From NCBI GenBank assembly GCA_949152475.1, contig OX424557.1:290001-354000 (forward strand): 64,000 bases of DNA, written 5' to 3'. Shown in pieces: positions 11,532 to 22,300 of the stretch; position 1 is the first letter of the stretch; the number at the start of each line of letters is the position of its first letter. The translations under genes and the position numbers were made by a program. The stretch comes from Terebella lapidaria (lineage: Eukaryota > Annelida > Polychaeta > Terebellida > Terebellidae). The notes beneath the pieces are model-generated. The model was not told the origin of the DNA, did not search any database, and worked only from the letters and a program-made list of their open reading frames with translations.

Positions 11532-12147
11532 TGTAATCGATGATTTGCCAAAAAATAATGTTTTAACGTCGTCTGCTATCCGAGATCCTCGAGGATAGTC
11601 CTCTCACCACAGGTCATGGTGGACGCGCACCCGCTATCCTCAGATCCTCGCGGATAGTCCGCTCACCTAGGGTGACTGTGGGTGCAGAGCCTACTCTATC
11701 ATCAGAGCCTACTCTATCATACGTTAACCAGGTAGAAGCCCGCCCAGCGAGCCCAGACATGCAGACACCACTCAGATACAGGATCATCACCATGGTGTTA
11801 ACTGTAAGGCCGGCTCGCCGCGGTCCGCCACAGGGAATGGAACCCCGGACAGCCCGACAGTCCGCCAGAGCCTGTGTCACACCATCCCGGGTGGAAGACC
11901 GGTAATCCAGACGGGGTACGCCCCCGAGTCATCAAGGTCTTCCCCACCCAGGCCGCCTATCAAAACCCCAGAGCACGAGAAACGAAGGAGATGATGTAAG
12001 ACCATTGTTATTGCTTACTGGGCGAGAGAGTTTGAGAGCGTTGCTAGGCAGCGCGTGCTTTGAACAGAAGCGTCCAAAACAAATTCCGTAAAACTAGAGT
12101 GTTTAACAAAGAACCACCTGCCGCGATCTTTGGGCAAAATCGCCACA
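11532..12147 (-). repeat. 3' LTR of element B (copy 1)
   Basis: Reading the minus strand, this 616-bp repeat starts TGTGGCGATTTTGCCC at 12,147 and ends with TTACA at 11,532. The polypurine motif lies just outside, as ACCCCCTTCTT on the plus strand near 12,150. Internal motifs shared with the A and C LTRs include GATCCTCG/GATAGTCC repeats near 11,585-11,665 and GGTGTTAACTG near 11,793. It is shorter than, and diverged from, the A LTR. Confidence 0.85.
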
Positions 12148-12640
12148 TTACCCCCTTCTTACATGGTTGGTCCCCAACATGCTCTGCCCGCGCCCAAAAC
12201 TGGGAAACATGACGAAGGCATCGCATGCAGGAACCGGAAGGAAGCAAGGCGAGCGGTACCCGGAAGTCACAGCGCGAAAGACTCAGACCTTAAGGGTCCG
12301 TTTTGGAAGAATGGGGAACAACCCCCAGACTTACGGAGTAAGCTGTAACATGCTCTACAATTTTGAATAAACCCTAATAAACGAGCTAAAATTTTGCCTG
12401 AGGTAGTCCGAAAAGGATGATGACTTTGGAAGGTCATCCGCCGAAAGGGATGGTGTGTCGAGCCTTTGGAATGTTTTTAAGGTTAACCTTTAAATTTAGA
12501 ATTTTTGTAAAACGACACACCGAGTGATCAAAAGTAGTAGTATCTCTAGAAAGGAGCGAGTCCGAGGCATGGCGGAGCCGCGGAAGCGACTCCGACACAC
12601 TGCCGCGTTACTGCAGCAACGAGGCTACGCTAGCCTTCCC
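12148..12640 (-). promoter_or_regulatory. 3' UTR of element B with the same stem-loop layout as A and C
   Basis: The stem formed by GTGTGTCG and CGACACAC (12,452-12,521) and the neighbouring palindrome-like ATGACTTTGGAAGGTCAT (12,418-12,435) occupy the same relative positions as in elements A and C, although the surrounding sequence has diverged. This interval recurs at 15,989-16,481. Confidence 0.65.
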
Positions 12641-13245
12641 CCTCCTCCATAGGCTGCTCGTTCGTGCCTCCCTTGTTGGGGCTGGGCGGCGGGTCCCTAC
12701 GCTGCGGAGCGGGGCGCTCCACGAGCGGAGCCGGGAGTTGGAACTCCGGCTGCACGGGCGGACGAGACAGGCCTGGCGGCGGTTGCAGGGGCTTCACTGA
12801 AGAGCCCTGCTTGCCAGGTCCTGTCGGAGCCAAGATTAAGGAGGTTGGTAGAGTCATTGCGCCTAGGTTGGCCACAGCTGCGAACATCTCTACCGTATCG
12901 CGGGTGCGCTCCTGACCGGTCGTACGCTCTCCCCATTTCTTCACCAGAATGGGGTAGATGGCCAGCTCCAGGGCTGCATCTGCCCGCTGAGCAATAGACT
13001 GGGCCAGGGCGGTTGACATCGGGTCGTCAAAGCCCTGGTGTAGGCAAGCCTGAGCAGCCTCGGCTTCGTCTAAACGACGCCGTAGCTCCTCATTCTCAAC
13101 CACCAGTCTTTGCACCTCAGCAGCAACCACGGGGGAGAGGGAGACCTGTTCGGACTCGGCAGCTCGGGCAGCAGCTTTCCCTTGCTCGAAAGCCTGCCGC
13201 TCACTCTCTGCTGCCAGAGTGCTCTTCCCACGTGCGGACCAACGC
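12630..13245 (-). pseudogene. Accessory C-terminal part of element B, copy 1 (fossil)
   Basis: The minus-strand reading frame ending at 12,630 encodes a homologue of the A accessory C-terminus. The coiled-coil core ENEELRRRLDEAEAA, the block RADAALELAIYP, the block RTRDTVEMF and a Pro-rich tail are all conserved, while much of the rest differs. The open frame runs on to 13,349, but everything beyond 13,245 is the antisense of duplicated A sequence, so its apparent N-terminus is a duplication-junction artefact. Function unknown. Confidence 0.7.
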
Positions 13246-14101
13246 ACCCGGCGTTGGTGAACCTGCCGGTGCCCCGAGCCATTCGTGACTTGGGGTCCGC
13301 AGGTGTAGCCGCGTTGGTCCGCGCTTGGGAGGAGCACCCCTGGGATCACCCCCAGCGTGGTCGACTCACCCGAGCGGCGGAGTACCTTGTGGCGGAGATG
13401 GACAGCTCTCTGGATCGGTTCAGCCGGTGCCGCGCCGAGGCCTCCCGTGTCGCATGCGATCTCGCATACGACCAGGGCCTCATGGAAGGCACCCGGCGGA
13501 GCCTAGAGAGCTACCGGACTTTGTCGGCCGTCATTGAGCGGCGCGCGTTCGACCAGGGTCGGACCGCCGCTCTTGCCGAACAGTCCGGGGCGTAGCCCCC
13601 GCCCCAGAGGTAGCCGCTAGGATGGAGCACCTGGAGGCTGAGAATGAGCAGCTACGGCGTCGTCTTGACGAAGCCGAGGCCGCTCGGACTCGCCTACTCC
13701 AGGGCGTCGATGACCCCGAGTCGTCCGCCCTGAACCAGGTGGCTCTTCGGCGGGCGGATGCCGCTTTGGAGCTGGCCATCTACCCATACCTAGTCCAGGT
13801 GTGGGGAGAACGGACGGCCAGTCCTCAGCGCACCCGCGATACGGTAGAGATGTTCCGCGCCATTGCAGATCTCGGCGCTACATCTCTACCGGCCTCCGTC
13901 ATGATGGCTCCGTCAGGACCCGGATTGCAGGGCTCACCTCAGAAGCCCCTGCAAGCGCCACCGGGCCTGCCTCATCCGCCCGTGCAGCCGGCTTTCTCTA
14001 TGCCGGCTCCGCTGCTTCCGCGGCGTAGGAACTCGTCACCGCCGCCAGACCCCAGGACAGGCGGCACGGATGAGGAGCCAATGACTACGGAGGAAGGCTA
14101 G
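13246..14101 (+). pseudogene. Accessory 3' part of element A, duplicated copy (fossil)
   Basis: This is the second copy of 9,405-10,260 created by the tandem duplication. It encodes the Ala/Arg-rich helical segment, the coiled coil and the Pro-rich tail, with only a few substitutions from copy 1. It lacks everything upstream, so it is only a fragment of the accessory region. Confidence 0.8.
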
Positions 14102-14603
14102 GGCACTAGCCTCGTCGCTGCACTTGTGCGGCGGCGTGCCGGAGTCGCTCCCGCGGCTCCGCCCTGCCTCAGACCCGTTCTGCGGATCTGACGAGCCGGC
14201 CGGCAGGGCGGTCGGCAACATTTTAGAGGTACTATCACTTTTGATCACTCGGTGTGTCGTTTTACAAAATTTCTAAATTTAAAGTTTAACCTCAAAGATA
14301 TTCCAAAGACTCGACACACCGTCCTTTTATAACGGATGACCTTCCAAGGTCATCACACGGTTTTGGACCACCTCGGTCAAAATTTTAGCTTGTTTATGAG
14401 GGTTTATTCAAAATTGCAAAAGTCCGGGGGTAGTTCCCCATTCTTCCAAAAGGGACTCTTAAAGTCCTAGTCTTGCGCCATGACTTCCGGGCGTTGCCAT
14501 CTTGCCTTCTTCCGGACCCCGCCATGCGAAGCCTTCGTCGGGTTTTGGCTGTTTTGGGCGCGGGCGGAACATGTTGGGGACCAACATTGTAAGAAGGGGG
14601 TAA
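14102..14603 (+). promoter_or_regulatory. Duplicated 3' UTR and polypurine tract of element A
   Basis: This is a copy of 10,261-10,762 at +3,841 bp and retains both stem-loops (14,250-14,354) and the polypurine motif. Confidence 0.8.
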
Positions 14604-15339
14604 TGTGGCGATTTTGCCCTAAGCACGCGGCAGGTGATTGTAAACATAAATGCCATTTATGTGGCCTTTTCGTACTTGGCCTTGTTTTGACACGCTCGGT
14701 TCGAGCGTGCGTTGCCACGGCGACGCATTGTAATTTACGTTCCAGTAAACTATAACAATGGATCGATTAGACCTCGCGTGCGCCCTACAGCTTGTGGTGT
14801 ATTATATATACACTGGAAGCGACTCGATCGAGGAGATTGTCCGAGAGAGAGTGACTAGGACGCACACGAGGCTCGCCATGAGCTTTGTGTTCCCTGGTTC
14901 TGAGTAGAGGGCTCCTAGAGCCCTGGGGACGATTTCCATGGGGAGGCCCGGGCTGGGAGAGACAAGTTGCTGACTCGGGGGCGTACGCCCTGTGGATCGC
15001 CAGTTCTCTCCCTTCCCGGGACGTGTGACATAGGCTCTGGCCAGCATGTCGGACTGTACGGGGTTCCGTCCCCGAGGCAGACCGCGGCTCGCCAGGCCCC
15101 GCCAGTTAACACCGTAGGGATGAACTAGTTTCTGAACGGTGTCCGTAGGCCTGGGAGTGTCGGGTGGGCTGTTACCTGGTTACCGTTAATGCTGAAGTAG
15201 TTACCGTGTCCGCAGCGACCTCCGGTGAGCGGCCCTGCCGCAAGGATCCGGAATAGCGGATGCGCGTCCGCAAGGACTCGGATGAGAGAGGACTATCCTC
15301 GAGGATCCCGAAGAGCGGACGGTAGTCAATAACTTTACA
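14604..15339 (+). repeat. LTR of element A, duplicated copy
   Basis: This is a second copy of the 736-bp LTR at +3,841 bp. It arose by segmental duplication, not by retrotransposition, because its non-LTR flanks are duplicated with it. Confidence 0.88.
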
Positions 15340-15372
15340 GTTGTTTAATATATTTATTGATTTATTACGTGG

Positions 15373-15988
15373 TGTAATCGATGATTTGCCAAAAAATAAT
15401 GTTTTAACGTCGTCTGCTATCCGAGATCCTCGAGGATAGTCCTCTCACCACAGGTCATGGTGGACGCGCACCCGCTATCCTCAGATCCTCGCGGATAGTC
15501 CGCTCACCTAGGGTGACTGTGGGTGCAGAGCCTACTCTATCATCAGAGCCTACTCTATCATACGTTAACCAGGTAGAAGCCCGCCCAGCGAGCCCAGACA
15601 TGCAGACACCACTCAGATACAGGATCATCACCGTGGTGTTAACTGTAAGGCCGGCTCGCCGCGGTCCGCCACAGGGAATGGAACCCCGGACAGCCCGACA
15701 GTCCGCCAGAGCCTGTGTCACACCATCCCGGGTGGAAGACCGGTAATCCAGACGGGGTACGCCCCCGAGTCATCAAGGTCTTCCCCACCCAGGCCGCCTA
15801 TCAAAACCCCAGAGCACGAGAAACGAAGGAGATGATGTAAGACCATTGTTATTGCTTACTGGGCGAGAGAGTTTGAGAGCGTTGCTAGGCAGCGCGTGCT
15901 TTGAACAGAAGCGTCCAAAACAAATTCCGTAAAACTAGAGTGTTTAACAAAGAACCACCTGCCGCGATCTTTGGGCAAAATCGCCACA
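15373..15988 (-). repeat. LTR of element B, duplicated copy
   Basis: This is a second copy of the 616-bp inverted LTR at +3,841 bp, with the same 33-bp spacer (15,340-15,372) to the A LTR. Only isolated substitutions separate it from copy 1. Confidence 0.85.
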
Positions 15989-16772
15989 TTACCCCCTTCT
16001 TACATGGTTGGTCCCCAACATGCTCTGCCCGCGCCCAAAACTGGGAAACATGACGAAGGCATCGCATGCAGGAACCGGAAGGAAGCAAGGCGAGCGGTAC
16101 CCGGAAGTCACAGCGCGAAAGACTCAGACCTTAAGGGTCCGTTTTGGAAGAATGGGGAACAACCCCCAGACTTACGGAGTAAGCTGTAACACGCTCTACA
16201 ATTTTGAATAAACCCTAATAAACGAGCTAAAATTTTGCCTGAGGTAGTCCGAAAAGGATGATGACTTTGGAAGGTCATCCGCCGAAAGGGATGGTGTGTC
16301 GAGCCTTTGGAATGTTTTTAAGGTTAACCTTTAAATTTAGAATTTTTGTAAAACGACACACCGAGTGATCAAAAGTAGTAGTATCTCTAGAAAGGAGCGA
16401 GTCCGAGGCATGGCGGAGCCGCGGAAGCGACTCCGACACACTGCCGCGTTACTGCAGCAACGAGGCTACGCTAGCCTTCCCCCTCCTCCATAGGCTGCTC
16501 GTTCGTGCCTCCCTTGTTGGGGCTGGGCGGCGGGTCCCTACGCTGCGGAGCGGGGCGCTCCACGAGCGGAGCCGGGAGTTGGAACTCCGGCTGCACGGGC
16601 GGACGAGACAGGCCTGGCGGCGGTTGCAGGGGCTTCACTGAAGAGCTAAACGACGCCGTAGCTCCTCATTCTCAACCACCAGTCTTTGCACCTCAGCAGC
16701 AACCACGGGGGAGAGGGAGACCTGTTCGGACTCGGCAGCTCGGGCAGCAGCTTTCCCTTGCTCGAAAGCCTG

Positions 16773-17366
16773 CCGCTCACTCTCTGCTGCCAGAGTGCTC
16801 TTCCCACGTGCGGACCAACGCGGTCACTCCTCCGGATCCCAAGTCACCGATGGCTCGGGGTACCGGCAGGTTGGCCAGTGCTGGATCTGTTCCAGACCAT
16901 CTCGGCGATGGCCGACCGCCTGGCCTACAAACTCGCGGAAAGTCTCGTAGGCCCTGGCGGCCGCGGAACCGTACTGTCGGAGTACATCCTCTACCGGAAT
17001 GACGGGGTCCATGTTGAGGGAGGCAACGCTTTGCCAACCCGCGGACGTCCCTTCAATTACCATAGAGGACCGCTCACTCTCTGCTGCCAGAGTGCTCTTC
17101 CCGCATGCGGACCAACGCGGTCACTCCTCCGGATCCCAAGTCACCGATGGCTCGGGGTACCGGCAGGTTGGCCAGTGCTGGATCCGTTCCAGACCATCTC
17201 GGCGATGGCCGACCGCCTGGCCTACAAACTCGCGGAAAGTCTCGTAGGCCCTGGCGGCCGCGGAACCGCACTGTCGGAGTACATCCTCTACCGGAATGAC
17301 GGGGTCCATGTTGAGGGAGGCAACGCTTTGCCAACCCGCGGACGTCCCTTCAATTACCATAGAGGA
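16773..17366. repeat. 297-bp tandem duplication inside element B accessory region
   Basis: Units 16,773-17,069 and 17,070-17,366 are nearly identical, with about four differences seen. The period is 99 codons, so the minus-strand frame is preserved across the junction. Confidence 0.9.
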
Positions 17367-17426
17367 CGCGGACGTCGACCTCGAGATAGGTGGTGCACGT
17401 CGGGATCCACTAGCCCTAGAGGGAGC

Positions 17427-17660
17427 CTCACAAATGGTCTTAGGCCTGACCACCACCATGGAGCTCGAGGAGGCGGTGGTGTCCGCCACCACACGTCCCT
17501 CTGACGGACCTCCAGGGACCGTCACCTCCAGCAAGGCCGGATACTCACAAATGGTCTTAGGCCTGACCACCGCCATGGAGCTCGAGGAGGCGGTGGTGTC
17601 CGCCACCACACGTCCCTCTGACGGACCTCCAGGGACCGTCACCTCCAGCAAGGCCGGATA
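17427..17660. repeat. 117-bp tandem duplication inside element B accessory region
   Basis: Units 17,427-17,543 and 17,544-17,660 differ at about one base. The period is 39 codons and repeats the EYPALLEVTVP...VVRPKTIC block of the minus-strand protein. Confidence 0.9.
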
Positions 17661-18922
17661 CTCCTCTGCCGACAGGGCACCCTGAGACTGAAGAGGGGCC
17701 GTCCGGACCGGAGCAGTTCCGGAGGACGAACTCTTCCCCATAGTCTTTGTCGGGGTGCACTGCCTGGTAGGAGGCCACGGGTGTCCGGGCCGCAATCTGC
17801 GGCATCTCTGACCAGACCATGGTGATCCGGGTCCATTCTTCCTCTGGTTGGATAACTGGCGGTTGGCGGACAGCCTCTGCTGCTGTCCGGATGGCCTCTG
17901 CTGCCGTCGCATACTCCGCCGGGGTCTGGCCCATGGTTGCCGTTAGGTGAGCTGCGTAGCTCGAGCCTGCCGACACGATGCCAGACTCCGTCCGACTATC
18001 GTCCCTGACGCGTTGTCCGCAGCGCCACGGACCGTAGTGGAAGATACAGTTCTTCGCCGATCCTGACGTGGTCATGACCACGCCACCCGAAGTGGAATGT
18101 ATCCATTGAATACAGGCCCCGCTTCATCACCTTCGGTGTGAAGTCCCTCACCGCGGTGTGCACCCGCGCGGTGAGCGTTCAAGGCCTCTAGACTGGGGAA
18201 GTATGTATGTATGTAATGGCCAAGTAGTTGTCAATCAGGTGTCACAATACTTCACCACGGGGCTAATGAATGGACAAGTAGTTGCCAATCAGATGCCACA
18301 ATACTTCACCACGGGTCTAATGAATGGCAAAGTAGTTGCCAATCAGATGCCACAATACTCCACCACGGGGCTAATGAATGGCGAAGTAGTTGCCTATCAG
18401 GTGCTACAATACTTCAACACGGGGCTAATGAATGGCCAAGTAGTTGCCAATCAGGTGCCACAATACTTGACCACGGCGCTAATGAATGGCCAAGTAATTG
18501 CCAATCAGGTGTCGCAATACTTCACCAAAGGGCTAATGAATGGCCCAGTAGTTGCCAATCAGATGAAACAATACTTCACCACGGGTCTAATGAATGGCCA
18601 AGTACTTGTGAATCAGGTGTCGCAATACTTCACCATGGGTCTAATGAATGGCCAAGTACTTGTGAATCAGGTGTCGCAATACTTCACCACGGGTCTAGTG
18701 ATTGGCCAAGTAGTTGCCAATAAGATGTCACAATACTTCGCCACGGAGCTAATGAATGGCCAAGTAGTTGCCAATCAGGTGCCACAATACTTCACCACAC
18801 GGCTAATGAATGACCAAGTAGTTGCCAATCAAGTCCAACAATACTTCACCGCGGGTCTATTGAATGGCCAAGTAGTTGCCAATCAGGTGTCACAATACTT
18901 CTCCACGGCGCTAATGAATGGC

Positions 18923-19305
18923 TAAAAAGACTTTTGATAATTTTTACGACTCAAGCTGTACCGTTTGTAATCGAGAAGACTTAGGAGACGAATTTCACTA
19001 CCTGTGTATTTGTGATAAATTTTCCAATGAACGAAACCTGTATATTAGTAAATATTATCGTAACAACCCCAACACATTTAAAATGTATGAGCTATTCACA
19101 ACTAGGAACAAGAAAACACTGAAAAACCTTGTCAGATTTGTTGATGTTATAAATAATGTACTGCAATAAGGGCAAACGATTTTGTGGTTGTCGGAGGTAT
19201 ATGTGTGTTATGTTTATCATTTATTTGTTAAACACTCTGCCTGACATTGTTTGTGTTGTATTCTCCTGTACTCCTATTAGGAGTGACTTTATGAGAAATA
19301 AACTT
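18923..19305 (+). mobile_element. LINE (non-LTR retrotransposon) 3' end inserted in the satellite
   Basis: The plus strand encodes a short C-terminal fragment up to 19,169 with a CTVC...HYLCIC Cys/His cluster, then KYYRNNPNTFKMYEL. That pattern resembles the C-terminal zinc-binding tail of animal LINE reverse transcriptases. A 3' UTR follows with a CTCCTATTAGGAG hairpin near 19,271 and AATAAA at 19,297-19,302. The first codons of the open frame (MA) come from the satellite. Satellite sequence on both sides overlaps by about 26 bp of unit phase, compatible with a target-site duplication but also with array recombination. Family identity is by eye only. Confidence 0.6.
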
Positions 19306-22300
19306 ACTTCAGCATGGGGCTAATCAATGGCCAACTAGTTGCCAATCAGGTGCCACAATACTTCACGACGGGGCTAATGAATGACCAAGTAGTTGCCAAT
19401 CGGGTGTCACAATACTTCACCTCGGGGCTAATGAATGGCCAAGTAGTTGTCAATCAGGTGTCACAATACTTCACCACGAGTCTAATGGATAGCCAAGTAG
19501 TTGCCAATCAGGTGTCACAATACTTCACGACGGGGCTAATGAATGACCAAGTAGTTGCCAATCAGGTGTCACAATACTTCACCACGAGTCTAATGGATAG
19601 CCAAGTAGTTGCCAATCAGGTGTCACAATACTTCACCACGGGGCTAATGAATGGCCAAGTAGTTGCCAATCAGATGCCACAATACTTCACCACGGGGCTA
19701 ATGAATGGCCAAGTAGTTGTGAATCAGGTGTCGCAATACTTCACCACGGGGCTAATGGATGGTCAAGTAGTTGTCAATCAGATGTCACAATACTTCACCA
19801 CGGGTCTAATGAATGGCCGAGTAGTTGCCAATCAGGTGCCACAATACTTCACCATGGGTCTAATGAATGGCCAAGTAGTTGCCAATCAGGTGTCACAATA
19901 CTTCAACACGGGGCTAATGAATGGCCGAGTAGTTGCCAATCAGGTGTCACAATACTTCACCATGGGGCTAATGAATGGCCGAGTAGTTGCCAATCAGGTG
20001 TCACAATATTTCACCACAAGGCTAATGAATGGCCAACTAGTTGCCAATCAGGTGCCACAATACTTCACCACGGGTCTAATGAATGGCCGAGTAGTTGCCA
20101 ATCGGGTGTCACAATACTTCACCACAGGCTAATGAACGGCCAAGTAGTTGCCAATCAGGTGCCACAATACTTCACCACGGGTCTAATGAATGGCCAAGTA
20201 GTTGCCAATCAGGTGTCACAATACTTCACCACGAGTCTAATGGATAGCCAAGTAGTTGCCAATCAGGTGCCACAATACTTCACCACGGGTCTAATGAATG
20301 GCCAAGTAGTTGCCAATCAGGTGTCACAATACTTCACCACGAGTCTAATGGATAGCCAAGTAGTTGCCAATCAGGTGTCACAATACTTCACCACGGGTCT
20401 AATGAATGGCAAAGTAGTTGCCAATCAGATGTCACAATACTTCACCACGGGTCTAATGAATGGCGAAGTAGTTGTGAATCAGGTGTCGCAATACTTCAAA
20501 ACATAGCTAATGAATGGCCAAGTAGTTGTGAATCAGGTGTGACAATACTTCACCACGGGGCTAATGAATGGCCAAGTAGTAGTGAATCAGGTGTCGCAAT
20601 ACTTCACCACGGGGCTAATGAATGGCCAAGTAGTTGTCAATCAGGTGCCACAATATTTCACCACGGGGCTAATGAATGGCCAAGTAGTTGTCAATCAGGT
20701 GTCACAATACTTCACCACGGGGCTAATGAATGGCCAAGTAGTTGCCAATCAGGTACCACAATACTTCACCACGGGGCTAGTGAATGGCCAGGCAGTTGCC
20801 AATCAGATGTCACAATATTTAACCACGGGGCTAGTGAATGGCCAGGCAGTTGTCAATCAGATGTCACAATACTTCACCATGGGGCTAATGAATGGCCAAC
20901 TAGTAGTCAATCAGATGCCACAATACTTCACCACAGGGCTAATGAATGACCGAGTAGTTGCCAATCAGGTGTCACAATATTTCACCACGGGTCTAATGAA
21001 TGGCCAAGTAGTTGCCAATCAGGTGCCACAATACTTCACCACATGGCTAATGAATGGCCGAGTAGTTGCCAATCAGGTGCCACAATATTTCACCACGGGT
21101 CTAATGAATGGCCAAGTAGTTGCCAATCAGGTGCCACAATACTTCACCACATGGCTAATGAATGGCCGAGTAGTTGCCAATCAGGTGCCACAATATTTCA
21201 CCACAGGGCTAATGAATGACCGAGTAGTTGCCAATCAGGTGTCACAATATTTCACCACGGGTCTAATGAATGGCCAAGTAGTTGCCAATCAGGTGCCACA
21301 ATACTTCACCACGGGGCTAATGAATGGCCAAGTAGTTGCCAATCAGGTGCCACAATACTTCACCACGGGGCTAATGAATGGCCAAGTAATTGCCAATCGG
21401 GTGTCACAATACTTCACCACGGGCTAATGAACGGCCAAGTAGTTGCCAATCAGGTGCCACAATACTTCAACACGGGGCTAATGAATGGCCGAGTAGTTGC
21501 CAATCAGGTGTCACAATATTTCACCACGGGGCTAATGAATGGCCAAGTAGTTGCCAATCAGGTGCCACAATACTTCAACACGGGGCTAATGAATGGCCGA
21601 GTAGTTGCCAATCAGGTGTCACAATATTTCACCACGGGGCTAATGAATGGCCGAGTAGTTGCCAATCAGGTGCCACAATACTTCACCACAGGGCTAATGA
21701 ATGGCCGAGTAGTTGCCAATCAGGTGTCACAATATTTCACCACGAGTCTAATGGATGACCAAGTAGTTGCCAATCAGGTGTCACAATATTTCACCACGGG
21801 GCTAATGAATGGCCGAGTAGTTGCCAATCAGGTGCCACAATACTTCACCACAGGGCTAATGAATGGCCGAGTAGTTGCCAATCAGGTGCCACAATACTTC
21901 ACCACAGGGCTAATGAATGGCCGAGTAGTTGCCAATCAGGTGTCACAATATTTCACCACGGGGCTAATGAATGGCCAAGTAGTTGCCAATCAAGTGCCAC
22001 AATATTTCACCACGAGTCTAATGGATGACCAAGTAGTTGCCAATCAGGTGTCACAATACTTCACCACGGGTCTAGTGGATGGCCAAGTAGTTGCCAATCA
22101 GGTGCCACAATATTTCACCACGGGGCTAATGAATGGCCAAGTAGTTGCCAATCAGGTGTCACAATACTTCACCACGGGTCTAATGAATGGCCAAGTAGTT
22201 GCCAATCAGGTGCCACAATACTTCTCCACGGCGCTAATGAATGGCCAAGTAGTTGCCAATCAGGTGCCACAATACTTCACCACGAGTCTAATGGATGGCC

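Larger units (their letters stand above)
9405..16821. repeat. Tandem segmental duplication spanning the A/B junction (3,841-bp unit)
   Basis: Copy 1 is 9,405-13,245 and copy 2 is 13,246-16,821 (3,576 bp, about 265 bp shorter). All features recur at a constant offset of 3,841 bp. Each copy holds the 3' accessory part, 3' UTR and LTR of A, the 33-bp spacer, and the LTR, 3' UTR and accessory tail of B in the opposite direction. Only about ten point differences were noticed between the copies, so the event is recent or the copies have been homogenised. An assembly artefact is possible but less likely because the copies are not identical. Confidence 0.9.
11532..18213 (-). mobile_element. Element B: 3' part of a second gypsy subfamily, inverted relative to A, truncated
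   Basis: On the minus strand this contains a 3' LTR, a 3' UTR and an accessory region related to those of element A. Because of the 3.84-kb duplication it is present as 11,532-13,245 and again as 15,373-18,213, with a second copy of A sequence (13,246-15,339) between. Gag and pol are absent: the satellite array begins at 18,214 inside the accessory region, near the Cys/His part. The LTR is 616 bp and clearly diverged from A and C but shares the end sequences. This is a fossil fragment. Confidence 0.85.
16482..18213 (-). pseudogene. Accessory region of element B, longer copy (fossil)
   Basis: Read on the minus strand from 18,213 downward, this matches the A accessory protein from the second Cys/His cluster region (ALNAHRAGAH-like, near 18,150-18,190) through MTTSG, GPWRCGQR, the GQTPAEY block, the EYPALLEVTVP block and SRSTSASS to the coiled-coil tail. 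It is clearly homologous but diverged. It contains two internal in-frame tandem duplications (297 bp and 117 bp). It is broken and cut off at its start by the satellite array. Confidence 0.7.
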
